Source of the DNA: WLND01 sp040398845
GTDB taxonomy: Bacteria; Actinomycetota; Actinomycetes; S36-B12
Direction of reading: 5' to 3'
NCBI GenBank assembly: GCA_040398845.1
Contig: JBBATH010000026.1
Coordinates: 1 to 15,280, forward strand
DNA: 15,280 nucleotides
Shown: piece after piece, positions 6,078 through 12,937 of the stretch
How the letters are laid out: every line of letters starts with the position of its first letter
Position numbering within the stretch: the stretch's first letter is position 1
Notes under the pieces: generated by a model
The model's database searches: none
Told to the model about the DNA's origin: nothing
Seen by the model: the letters and a program-made list of their open reading frames with translations, nothing else
Translations under genes and position numbers: made by a program

Positions 6078-6851
6078 TTAGATCGTGCGGGTGCGGAACC
6101 CCTCAGTAGCCGTGAGCACCCCATCGGTATCCATAGCAAGAGCGCCGTAGCCGGGCTCCTCGTCTACCCGCTGCATGCCCGCTCGTCCCTCAAGGAAGCA
6201 GATCGTGGCGAGGGCATCGACGCGGGCGATATCGGGCCCCACCACCGTAAAGCTGAGCCACGGGCTTGCCGCAGCCTCCCCCGTGCCTGTGTCGCGGAGG
6301 TGTCCAGGTCGCTCCGACAAGCCGCTCGTGGCGATCGCCTCGTTGCGCAGGGCAACGCGTGCGACCAGCGTGGTTTTGCGGCGCGGGTCAACAACTCCAA
6401 CGCTCCAACCAATACCTGCTGGCCCGCCACCCGCGGCGGTGATGTCGCCACCAATCCCAAGCGAGAAGTTCTCAACGCCGTGTTCGCGCAAGATTGCGCC
6501 GGCGACGCCGATCGCCCAACCCTTTACGTAGCCAGAGGGTTCGAGCCCACCGTCGCGCCCTGCGTGCCAGGCGTCAAAGATGCCACCGCTCTCTTCGTAG
6601 AGTGCCTCACAGACGTCGAGGATCTGCTGTGTTTCGGGGTGCGCCGCCTCGCGCGCCAGCGCACCGTCACGAATCTGACAAATCTCGGAGTTCGGCCGAT
6701 ACGTCGAGAAACGTTCCTCGATCTCGTTCAGCCGCGCAAAGGTTGCCTCAACTGCGGCAGACGGCAGCGGCCCAACAACCGCCAGCGATGCGGCGGTTCC
6801 GAAGACCTTGCGAACGACTCGCGTGACCGACTCGTCGAGTGTGCCGCTCAA
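6078..6851 (-). CDS. apbE: FAD:protein FMN transferase (ApbE family), short and without signal peptide
   Basis: Mg-dependent flavin transferase that uses FAD to attach FMN covalently to a Thr or Ser of FMN-binding domains; its likely substrate is the adjacent exported protein. Family features are FSTYRPNSEICQIRDG (48-63), GIFDAW (90-95), GYVKGWAIGVAGAILREHG (107-125), the GGD motif in LGIGGDI (131-137), and DALATICFL (212-220) with Asp212 and Thr216. The usual HxxDPxTG reads HLRDTGTG (184-191). At 257 residues it is shorter than the common form of about 320-350, and the missing part is the N-terminal signal or lipobox. The start is TTG at 6851, overlapping the previous stop as TTGA, with AAGG 7 nt upstream. 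An in-frame TAA lies four codons before the TTG, so a longer N-terminus is impossible. Confidence 0.9.
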   Translation of the reverse strand: MSGTLDESVTRVVRKVFGTAASLAVVGPLPSAAVEATFARLNEIEERFSTYRPNSEICQIRDGALAREAAHPETQQILDVCEALYEESGGIFDAWHAGRDGGLEPSGYVKGWAIGVAGAILREHGVENFSLGIGGDITAAGGGPAGIGWSVGVVDPRRKTTLVARVALRNEAIATSGLSERPGHLRDTGTGEAAASPWLSFTVVGPDIARVDALATICFLEGRAGMQRVDEEPGYGALAMDTDGVLTATEGFRTRTI

Positions 6852-7444
6852 AAGATGGCCTTATCAATCGCCGCCTGCAGCGAATTTGCGTAGCCCCACC
6901 AGGAGTAGGTCGCGCCACTACAAGCCGCAGGCCTGAGTGCCACAAAGCTGTTCCCCGCGGCGCTGGTTGCCGCAAGATCGATCGCGGCGCTGTTAAAGGT
7001 CGCCTCAGTGCACGCCGCCTTCTTGTACCCGATGGCGTACTTGCCGGTCTGTACGGCCGATGCGGCGGTAACCTTGCCACCGCTGATGGTGACCGTCACC
7101 TTCATAAAGCCGTACTTGTAGTCGAAGTTGCTCCCCGTGTAGGTACCGTTATGCAGCGTGGCCGCTGCTGGAGCGGTCGGCACTGGCGTAGCCGTTGGCT
7201 TCGGCGTTGCTGTGGGTTTCGGTTTCGGTGTTGCGCTAGCGCCCGGAGCCAGCGATGGCTCTGGCGTTGAGCTTGGCGTCGGCGTTGGCGTCGGATCCGG
7301 GCTTGCACTCACCAACGGGTCAGGCGAAGCAGATGGGTCGGGCACAATTCCGCCGATTCCAGCCTGCGCTGGTGGTACGTACCCAACGATCAGGCGCAGC
7401 CCTGCAATCGTAAAGATGAGTGCGATCAGTCCTCGTCGTGGCAT
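6848..7444 (-). CDS. Exported FMN-binding domain protein (flavinylated electron carrier)
   Basis: 198-residue extracytoplasmic protein. It has an N-terminal signal or anchor (1-28, MPRRGLIALIFTIAG... ending PPAQA), a long Pro/Thr/Ser linker (about 35-95) and a C-terminal FMN-binding domain like those of NqrC/RnfG (about 97-198). The domain shows NGTYTGSNFDYKYGFMKVTV and ends SGATYSWWGYANSLQAAID. Thr179 of SGAT is the expected site of covalent FMN attachment. The aspartate usually found three residues before that Ser is Ala173 here. Cys145 and Cys175 could form a disulfide next to the site. An AGGAG box 5 nt before the ATG supports the start. Spacing is 27 nt from the membrane flavocytochrome gene, with a 4-nt overlap with apbE. 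It probably takes electrons from the flavocytochrome. Confidence 0.88.
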   Translation of the reverse strand: MPRRGLIALIFTIAGLRLIVGYVPPAQAGIGGIVPDPSASPDPLVSASPDPTPTPTPSSTPEPSLAPGASATPKPKPTATPKPTATPVPTAPAAATLHNGTYTGSNFDYKYGFMKVTVTISGGKVTAASAVQTGKYAIGYKKAACTEATFNSAAIDLAATSAAGNSFVALRPAACSGATYSWWGYANSLQAAIDKAIF

Positions 7445-7471
7445 GTGTGTGCTCCTCTCTGCCCTAACGGG

Positions 7472-8887
7472 CTACCAACTAAACCGTTCAAGATGGATCT
7501 GGTGATGCGGCACGCCAATGTCGCGCAGGCTCTTCTCGACGGTGGCCATCATGCGTGGCGAGCCGCAGAGATAGATATCGCGCTCGCGCACGTCCGGATA
7601 GGCGGCCCACAACCCACCAGGCGAGAGCGGATCGTCGTTGAAGGTGAACTGATCACGGCTCCCCGTCACAAAGTTGAGGTCGGCACCGCGCGCTTCGGCG
7701 ATGCGGGTGAGCTCTCGCTTGAGAACGACCGAGGCGTTCGATGGGGCGCGGTAGAGCAGCGCCATATCGCCACGGCGCACTGGGAGCACCTCAAAGAGTG
7801 CGCGCAGCGGCGTGATGCCAATACCGCCAGCGATGAGGAGCACCTTCTCGCGGGTACGAATCGCGCCGGTCAGGATGCCGTACGGGCCCTCAAGGAAGAC
7901 GCGGGTGCCTGGCTTCAGGTGCTGGAACTCACGCGTGCGATCGCCGAGGGCTTCAATGGTGAAGCGCAGGTGCACCCCGTTGGGTCCAGCCGAGAGCGAG
8001 AAGGGATTAGAGCGCCACCAGCCCTTGGCGTTGAGCACACGGATGCCGAACCACTGCCCGGCACGGACTGGCAACTTGTTCATCGCACTCCCGGTGATCC
8101 AGAGCGAGGCGACACCATCGCGCTCAATCACCACCTGGTCGATGTAGAAGCGGTGACGCAGGTTGCGCAGGAGCGGCTCAATGAATCGAAAGAGGACCAG
8201 CGGCACAAAGGCGATCGCATAGAGAGCGGTCCACGAATTTCGCGCAAGCTCGTCTTCGAAAAAGTCGGTGCCGAGGGTGATCTGGTGCAAGAAGCCGAGC
8301 GCCATGGCGATGTAGACATAGAGGTGAATGCCGTACCAGGTTTCGTACGCCATTCGTGCGCGTGCCGCCCGAATCGAAACCACGGCCACAACGATCAGAA
8401 GTCCGAGGGCGATGGTGCCGCCGAGCCCACCCGCCTCAAGGATCGTAAAGGTGTAGATCTGGTCCCACACCTCGCCGATGGATGGAATCGTGGTCGCGCC
8501 GGAGTAGGCGATCGTGGAGGTCACGGCGTGGATCGCAATGAACCAGACGCTCGTGAAGCCGGCGAGTCGATGGATGCGTGACGCCTCGTCACTCCCCAAG
8601 ACCTGGTCAATGAATGGCGCACGAGACATGAGCAGGATGCCGACCAGCGCCAAGTAGGTGCCGAAGAGTGCGGTGAGCTGGCCAATGGCGGTGAGAGCGT
8701 TCCACGGGCTATCGAAGAGCTCGAGGCCGCCGTGCCGTACCCACATTGCGCCAATGATCAGCGCGATGCCAAGCACCCCCCAGTTGAGGTCGCTAGGCGT
8801 AATCGACCAGCGCCGCGGCAGCGGCGGACTGGTCGGCGCCATCTGGCGCGCGCTACTGGTTCGACTGGCGGTCGTCATACGACTCAT
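7472..8887 (-). CDS. Membrane flavocytochrome: ferric reductase-like transmembrane domain with FAD/NAD(P)H domains
   Basis: 471-residue NOX/ferric-reductase-type protein. After a basic N-terminal tail, six or so membrane helices cover about 35-240. Two His pairs with classical spacing, His106/His120 and His188/His201, should ligate two stacked b hemes. A flavodoxin-reductase-like domain follows: FAD motif RSNPFSLSAGPN (292-303), GPYG (334-337), nucleotide motif AGGIGITPLRAL (353-364), CGSP (441-444), and the C-terminal HLERFSW. Electrons should pass from cytosolic NAD(P)H through FAD and heme across the membrane. The downstream FMN-binding protein is the likely acceptor, with Fe(III), quinone or another extracellular oxidant as possible end acceptors. 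It is the first gene of the operon. ATG at 8887 lacks a clear ribosome binding site, and ATG at 8878 is an alternative. Confidence 0.9.
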   Translation of the reverse strand: MSRMTTASRTSSARQMAPTSPPLPRRWSITPSDLNWGVLGIALIIGAMWVRHGGLELFDSPWNALTAIGQLTALFGTYLALVGILLMSRAPFIDQVLGSDEASRIHRLAGFTSVWFIAIHAVTSTIAYSGATTIPSIGEVWDQIYTFTILEAGGLGGTIALGLLIVVAVVSIRAARARMAYETWYGIHLYVYIAMALGFLHQITLGTDFFEDELARNSWTALYAIAFVPLVLFRFIEPLLRNLRHRFYIDQVVIERDGVASLWITGSAMNKLPVRAGQWFGIRVLNAKGWWRSNPFSLSAGPNGVHLRFTIEALGDRTREFQHLKPGTRVFLEGPYGILTGAIRTREKVLLIAGGIGITPLRALFEVLPVRRGDMALLYRAPSNASVVLKRELTRIAEARGADLNFVTGSRDQFTFNDDPLSPGGLWAAYPDVRERDIYLCGSPRMMATVEKSLRDIGVPHHQIHLERFSW

Positions 8888-8927
8888 GGTCGCTGTGCGA
8901 TGGGTCTGCTGTCCTGTACCTGCTCAA

Positions 8928-8955
8928 AACCTTCGCCCTACGGCGTGAGAAGGTT
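8928..8955 (-). terminator. Hairpin at the end of the aldose-epimerase-like gene
   Basis: AACCTTC (8928-8934) and GAAGGTT (8949-8955) form a 7-bp stem, with additional inner GCC/GGC pairing. On the minus strand it starts within the epimerase stop codon and is followed by a short run of T (GGTTTTGAG). It probably ends the regulator-kinase-YbaK-epimerase transcript before the flavocytochrome gene. The T-run is weak, so read-through is possible. Confidence 0.5.
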
Positions 8956-9920
8956 CAAATCTTCGTGGTCCACCCCAGCGTGAGCGGCACCACCAGGCTC
9001 TCCCCCGCCTGCAACTTGATCGCCCCGCCGCGACGGAAGGCATCCGGTGGTCCGGCCTGTGGCTCCACGCAGAGCGCGTCATCTGGGTCATAGACCATCC
9101 AGTGCGTCACGGCTGGCCCCGCCGTCAGGGTGAGATTGAGGTCGTCGCCCCAGGCGATCTGCGGTGGCGTGGTCACGCCCACGAACGGGTCGTCCCACGT
9201 TGCCCCTGATCCTGGCGTGGCAATGCCGCCATCGACGGCAGGCTGCACCGCATCAACAAGGTGCAAACCCGACATCGTCGTATCCCGTGCCAACACGCCG
9301 CTTGGTGCAAATGAGAGCACCCCCTCGGGGCCCACTTCGCTGCGCAGATTCGCGTCGAGCAAGAAGCGACGGAAACAGGGGTGCCACCCAGCTGTGACGA
9401 GCTGTGCCACCTCCGCAGTAATGGTGAGGGTGATCGTGAGGGCACCAGCTGTGGCGCTACCAGTGAGTGCCGCAGCAACTTCGGCGCGCGCGCTGAGTGG
9501 CCAGCCAGCGGCGCCATCTAGTGGCGCGTACATCACCGCCGATGCGCCGTCGCCAGAAACACTCTGCTCATTTGCACTGCTCTGATAGAGCCGCCCGTGG
9601 AAGGCGTGATCGCCCCAGGTTGGTGGGAACTTATGTGTGGCGCCTGCAAGATCGGTGAAGGTGGCGTTCGCCATGCGCCCAGCCCACGGCGCCATCGGAA
9701 AGATCCCCCACGTTGCGGGGTGACCGTTCTCGCGCACGAGCAACTCGCGACCGGCTACCACCAAGCTGCCAATGCGAAGGCCGGCATCGGGCAATAAGGT
9801 CACCGATACGCCATCAACACCGAGCGTGATCGCCGTGGCCTGCAGATAGTCAGGAGCCTGCGGATGCGCCTCTGGCGTTGATACCGGGGCAAGGTGCGGA
9901 TGCCGAGCGCTGCGAATCAT
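8955..9920 (-). CDS. Aldose 1-epimerase (GalM) family protein
   Basis: 321-residue cytoplasmic beta-sandwich protein that should interconvert the anomers of an aldose or bind a related sugar. Family motifs are MAPWAGRMANATF, DHAFHGRLY (equivalent of the first catalytic-site His region), GWHPCFRRFL (second conserved His) and CVEPQAGPPDAF, whose Glu is the general base in GalM. These residues are in place, so catalytic activity is likely, but the sugar is unknown and the divergence from true GalM is clear. The start ATG overlaps the stop of the YbaK gene as ATGA, and the gene ends in a hairpin. It is the last gene of a set headed by a two-component system. Confidence 0.85.
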   Translation of the reverse strand: MIRSARHPHLAPVSTPEAHPQAPDYLQATAITLGVDGVSVTLLPDAGLRIGSLVVAGRELLVRENGHPATWGIFPMAPWAGRMANATFTDLAGATHKFPPTWGDHAFHGRLYQSSANEQSVSGDGASAVMYAPLDGAAGWPLSARAEVAAALTGSATAGALTITLTITAEVAQLVTAGWHPCFRRFLLDANLRSEVGPEGVLSFAPSGVLARDTTMSGLHLVDAVQPAVDGGIATPGSGATWDDPFVGVTTPPQIAWGDDLNLTLTAGPAVTHWMVYDPDDALCVEPQAGPPDAFRRGGAIKLQAGESLVVPLTLGWTTKI

Positions 9921-10441
9921 CGTGTGACGCCGATCGGTGCCAAAACGCCCCCTCCAACTCGCAAGAGATCGGCGGGTGACAGTTCAATCGAGCGACCGCG
10001 CTGCCCCGCTGAGACGACGATCGTAGCGTGCGCGCTCGCCCCAGAATCGAGCAACAGTGGCAGTGGTCGCTTAGAGCCGAGCGGGCTCACGCCGCCCGGC
10101 ACGTAGCCCGTAACGCGGCGTACGCTCTCGGCATCGGCGAGCGCCGCGCGCTTTGCGCCCAACGCGGCCGCAACCCCCTTCTCGGAGAGCTCGCCGCTGC
10201 TTGGCACCACCGCGAGGGCGAAGAGGAGTCGCGCATCCTTCGCCCCCTCAATGGCGAGCACCAGCGTCTTATAAAGACGATCGGGTGAGATGCCGAGGGC
10301 AGCCGCTGCCGCGTCGCCGTAGGCGATGCGCTCGCCGCGATGCTGGTCGACTCCGCTCAGTGGTTCCAGCTCGTATTCGTGCAGCGTGAACGAAACGCCA
10401 TGCTCGGTGAGGAGCGCCGTTGCCGGGGTGCCCGCGCCCAT
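9917..10441 (-). CDS. ybaK: YbaK/EbsC-type aminoacyl-tRNA deacylase
   Basis: 174-residue trans-editing enzyme. YbaK hydrolyses Cys-tRNA(Pro) formed in error by prolyl-tRNA synthetase. Signatures are DRLYKTLVLAIEG (conserved Lys in KTL), the ALGAKRAALADAESVRRVTGY segment, and GYVPGGVSPLGSKRPLPLLL followed by DSGA, which contains the GxxSPxG active-site loop. The length is usual. AAGGAG (10450-10455), partly inside the last codons of the histidine-kinase gene, lies 8 nt before ATG 10441 and fixes the start. Spacing is 5 nt from the kinase gene, with a 4-nt overlap with the epimerase gene, so it must be co-transcribed with both. The substrate tRNA is assumed from the family. Confidence 0.9.
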   Translation of the reverse strand: MGAGTPATALLTEHGVSFTLHEYELEPLSGVDQHRGERIAYGDAAAAALGISPDRLYKTLVLAIEGAKDARLLFALAVVPSSGELSEKGVAAALGAKRAALADAESVRRVTGYVPGGVSPLGSKRPLPLLLDSGASAHATIVVSAGQRGRSIELSPADLLRVGGGVLAPIGVTR

Positions 10442-10446
10442 GGAAC

Positions 10447-12030
10447 CTACTCCTTAGAGGCGAGCGGGATGCGCACGATCATGCGTGCGCCACCACCAAC
10501 GGCTGTCTCTGCGGCGATGGTGCCGTTATGGGCGGTGGCGATGGAGCGCGCGATCGCCAAACCAAGTCCTGCGCCGCCGTGACTGCGCGCTTGTCCTGCG
10601 CCGCGGTAGAACGGCTCGAAGATGCGCTCGCGCTCCGAGAGCGGCACGCCAGGACCTTCGTCGTCGACCCAAATCGCCGCAAAGCCTTCAGAAACACTTG
10701 TGCCGATGGTGACCGAGCTCACCGACGGCGAGTGGCGAATAGCATTCTCAACAAGGCCGAGGACCAGCTGAATGAGCCGATCGGTGTCGCCAGCGATCGT
10801 GAGGCGCTTGCGACCGACATTGGCGCGCAGCCCGAGACCGACGCGCTTAACCATTGGCCCTGCGCGCTCAATCGCCTCGCGCGCTACGTCATCAAGATTG
10901 ATTAGATGAAGCTCTACCGTAACCATTCGTTCGCCACCCTCTGAGTTCGCCCGCCGACTGGAGAGGGTGAGCAGGTCGGCACTCAGCCGACCGAGTCGCT
11001 CTGATTCCGCTGCGATGCCACGAAGCAGGTCGAGGCCGGCCGGCTTGACGAGGCCCTCGCGCTCCAGAATCTCGGCGCTCGAAAGAATCACCGACGCTGG
11101 AGTGCGAAGCTCATGGGAGGCACTCGCCACCAGCGCGCGTTCTCGCGCGGCGGCGGCGGCGATGGGGGCCAGGGCGCGCCGAGCGATCAGCAGCGCCATC
11201 ACGAGGGCACCGCCCAGTGAGAGGATGGCAACAAGCACCAGCGAGCCGAACAGGTTCTGCCGCTGGGCATCACGCACATCGAGTCGGCCAGCCACCTGCA
11301 CATAGCCAAGCACTTTGCCGTTTGGATCCTGCGGGTGCCGGATCGGCGTCGTCACAACGCGGAACTCGACGCTGCCGATCAGCACTGTTTGCGCAGATGG
11401 TCGCGTAGCCGCGGCATTCATCAGTGTCAGGATTGGAAAATCGGCGCCACCTCCCGCGGAGCGCGCGAGGATCGCACCATTTGCGTCAAGCACCGCCCAG
11501 GGGCCACCGGCGCCGTACTCCTGCTCGGTGAGCTCGGGCGGAATCGAGGGCGGCGCGTCAGCGCGATGGGCCGCCGCAACAACAACAAACGACACGGTGA
11601 TTGCAGTCGGTGCGCGACCGCTGTCGCCATCGCCATCATCGGGTTTGCCGCTCGGCATCGGAACGTCGCCACTCGGGCGCGGGGAGCGATCCTGCCCTGG
11701 ATCTTCTGATTCGCTTGGACTTGCTGATGCGCCCGGCCCTTCGGTTTCGTCAGGACTTTCGCTCGGATTTGGCGAGGTGCTCGGACCGGGAGAAACCCCT
11801 GGGAGTGGTGGCAGCTGGCCCTGAATCACAACGACGATGCGTTCCGCCCGCGCCACGAGGGCGTTATCAAGACCGGCATCAAGCGCGGAGTTGCCAGCAA
11901 CGGCCCCGCCAACGCCAACGACCGCCACGATGAACGCGGTGGCACCAAGGATGAAGAGCGACATCTGGCGACGGGTGCGCGCGAGAAGCGCCTCGATCCC
12001 CTCGCCACTGAATTCGTCGCGAAGCGGCAC
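10447..12030 (-). CDS. Sensor histidine kinase with extracytoplasmic Pro/Ser/Glu-rich insert
   Basis: 527-residue membrane sensor that phosphorylates the adjacent response regulator. The first membrane helix is at about 25-46 and the second at about 260-284, close to the kinase core, with no clear HAMP domain. Between them is an extracytoplasmic domain beginning with a 70-residue low-complexity stretch (about 72-141; Pro, Ser, Asp, Glu). The sensor part that follows contains WAVLDANGAILARS and is not a domain I can name. The kinase has H-box ASHELRTP (phosphorylated His306), N-box Asn429, G1 VDDEGPGVP, F-box IFEPFYRG and G2 GAGLGLAIA. The start is GTG at 12030, 2 nt after the regulator stop, without its own ribosome binding site, which suggests coupled translation. 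The stimulus is unknown. Confidence 0.93.
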   Translation of the reverse strand: MPLRDEFSGEGIEALLARTRRQMSLFILGATAFIVAVVGVGGAVAGNSALDAGLDNALVARAERIVVVIQGQLPPLPGVSPGPSTSPNPSESPDETEGPGASASPSESEDPGQDRSPRPSGDVPMPSGKPDDGDGDSGRAPTAITVSFVVVAAAHRADAPPSIPPELTEQEYGAGGPWAVLDANGAILARSAGGGADFPILTLMNAAATRPSAQTVLIGSVEFRVVTTPIRHPQDPNGKVLGYVQVAGRLDVRDAQRQNLFGSLVLVAILSLGGALVMALLIARRALAPIAAAAARERALVASASHELRTPASVILSSAEILEREGLVKPAGLDLLRGIAAESERLGRLSADLLTLSSRRANSEGGERMVTVELHLINLDDVAREAIERAGPMVKRVGLGLRANVGRKRLTIAGDTDRLIQLVLGLVENAIRHSPSVSSVTIGTSVSEGFAAIWVDDEGPGVPLSERERIFEPFYRGAGQARSHGGAGLGLAIARSIATAHNGTIAAETAVGGGARMIVRIPLASKE

Positions 12031-12032
12031 AG

Positions 12033-12725
12033 CTACTTCGCTTTTGGTGCGTCGGCCAATCGGTAGCCAACGCCGCGCACGGTCTTTAGCAGGTCGTTGA
12101 AGCCCGCCTCTTCAAACTTCTTGCGCAGGTAGTGCACATACAAGTCAACGACATTGGAGTAAACATCGGGCTCGGCCCCCCACACCTCGTCGAGCAGCTG
12201 CTGCCGCGTAAGGGCAATGCCACGATTACGAATCAGGTAGGCGATCAGCGCGTACTCGCGCGCCGAAAGATCAATCACCTTCTCGCCCGCGGTCAGTGCA
12301 TGACGACCCTCATCGAGCAACAGCCCAGGAACAATCTCGCGCTCGGCCTCGCCGCTCGCCGACATCTCGCCGCGGCGGCCAAGGGCGCGCACGCGGGCCA
12401 ACAGCTCGGTCGCAGCGAATGGCTTAGTCAGGTAATCGTCGGCGCCAGAGTCGAGCCCCTCGACGCGATCGTCAACGGTTCCGAGGGCGGTGAGCATCAG
12501 CACTGGCGTGGTGTCGCCGGCGTGGCGGCGGTCGCGCAGAATCGATGAGCCCTCAAGATCCGGGAGCATGCGATCGAGAATGATCAGGTCCCACGATGCT
12601 GACTCCCAGAACGAGATGCCGTCAGCGCCTGTTGCGGAGAGCTGCACGGTGTGGCGCTCGGCGGTGAGGAGTCGCGCAATCAGCGGCCCAAGTCGAGCGT
12701 CGTCTTCAATGAGGAGAATCTTCAT
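12033..12725 (-). CDS. OmpR/PhoB-family response regulator
   Basis: 230-residue two-domain regulator. The receiver domain has acidic residues Glu7/Asp8/Asp9, phospho-acceptor Asp51 in LILDRMLPD, Thr79 and Lys101 in DDYLTKPF. The C-terminal winged helix (about 132-223) ends KTVRGVGYRLA, typical of DNA-binding OmpR-type regulators. An in-frame ATG at 12776 would add 17 residues, but the ATG at 12725 starts the canonical MKILLIEDDARLG sequence and is chosen. No good Shine-Dalgarno sequence is seen (only GGA). CACGAT stands 6 nt before this ATG, a poor match to the leaderless -10 pattern seen elsewhere. It heads the kinase-YbaK-epimerase run and may control its own operon. Confidence 0.94.
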   Translation of the reverse strand: MKILLIEDDARLGPLIARLLTAERHTVQLSATGADGISFWESASWDLIILDRMLPDLEGSSILRDRRHAGDTTPVLMLTALGTVDDRVEGLDSGADDYLTKPFAATELLARVRALGRRGEMSASGEAEREIVPGLLLDEGRHALTAGEKVIDLSAREYALIAYLIRNRGIALTRQQLLDEVWGAEPDVYSNVVDLYVHYLRKKFEEAGFNDLLKTVRGVGYRLADAPKAK

Positions 12726-12823
12726 ATTCCGATCGTGGCGCGCGCATGCGGATCGGTCAAGCGAAACGGGTCGCATCTTTGAGAATTCACATCTGCGTGC
12801 GGAGCAGATTGCGAGAGAAGATG

Positions 12824-12899
12824 TGGTGCGCCCTGAGGGACTCGAACCCCCGACCCTCTGGTCCGAAGCCAGATGCTCTATCCGCTGAGCTAAGGGCGC
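12824..12899 (-). tRNA. tRNA-Arg (anticodon TCG), CCA encoded
   Basis: Complete cloverleaf: acceptor GCGCCCT/AGGGCGC, D-stem GCTC/GAGC, anticodon stem TCTGG/CCAGA with loop CTTCGGA, and T-arm GGGGG-TTCGAGT-CCCTC. The anticodon TCG (loop bases 34-36) reads CGA. A discriminator and an encoded CCA follow the acceptor stem. It lies 38 nt after the Rieske gene and 98 nt before the response-regulator start. Confidence 0.97.
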
Positions 12900-12937
12900 A
12901 TGTGCGTATCTTGGCTTAGATCGCCGAGGAGCGGTAT

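Noticed and set aside
7445..8581. 378-codon plus-strand open frame opposite the flavocytochrome gene
   Set aside because: Antisense shadow of a clear gene. The translation has no recognisable domain and is rich in His, Arg, Glu and Gly, as expected from the codon bias of the opposite strand.
12726..12776. 17-residue N-terminal extension of the response regulator
   Set aside because: Receiver domains start at MKILLIEDD; the extension has no similarity and no better ribosome site.
12788..12825. 7-bp inverted repeat CACATCT/AGATGTG just after tRNA-Arg as a terminator
   Set aside because: One arm overlaps the encoded CCA of the tRNA, the loop is 24 nt and no T-run follows, so it is probably chance.
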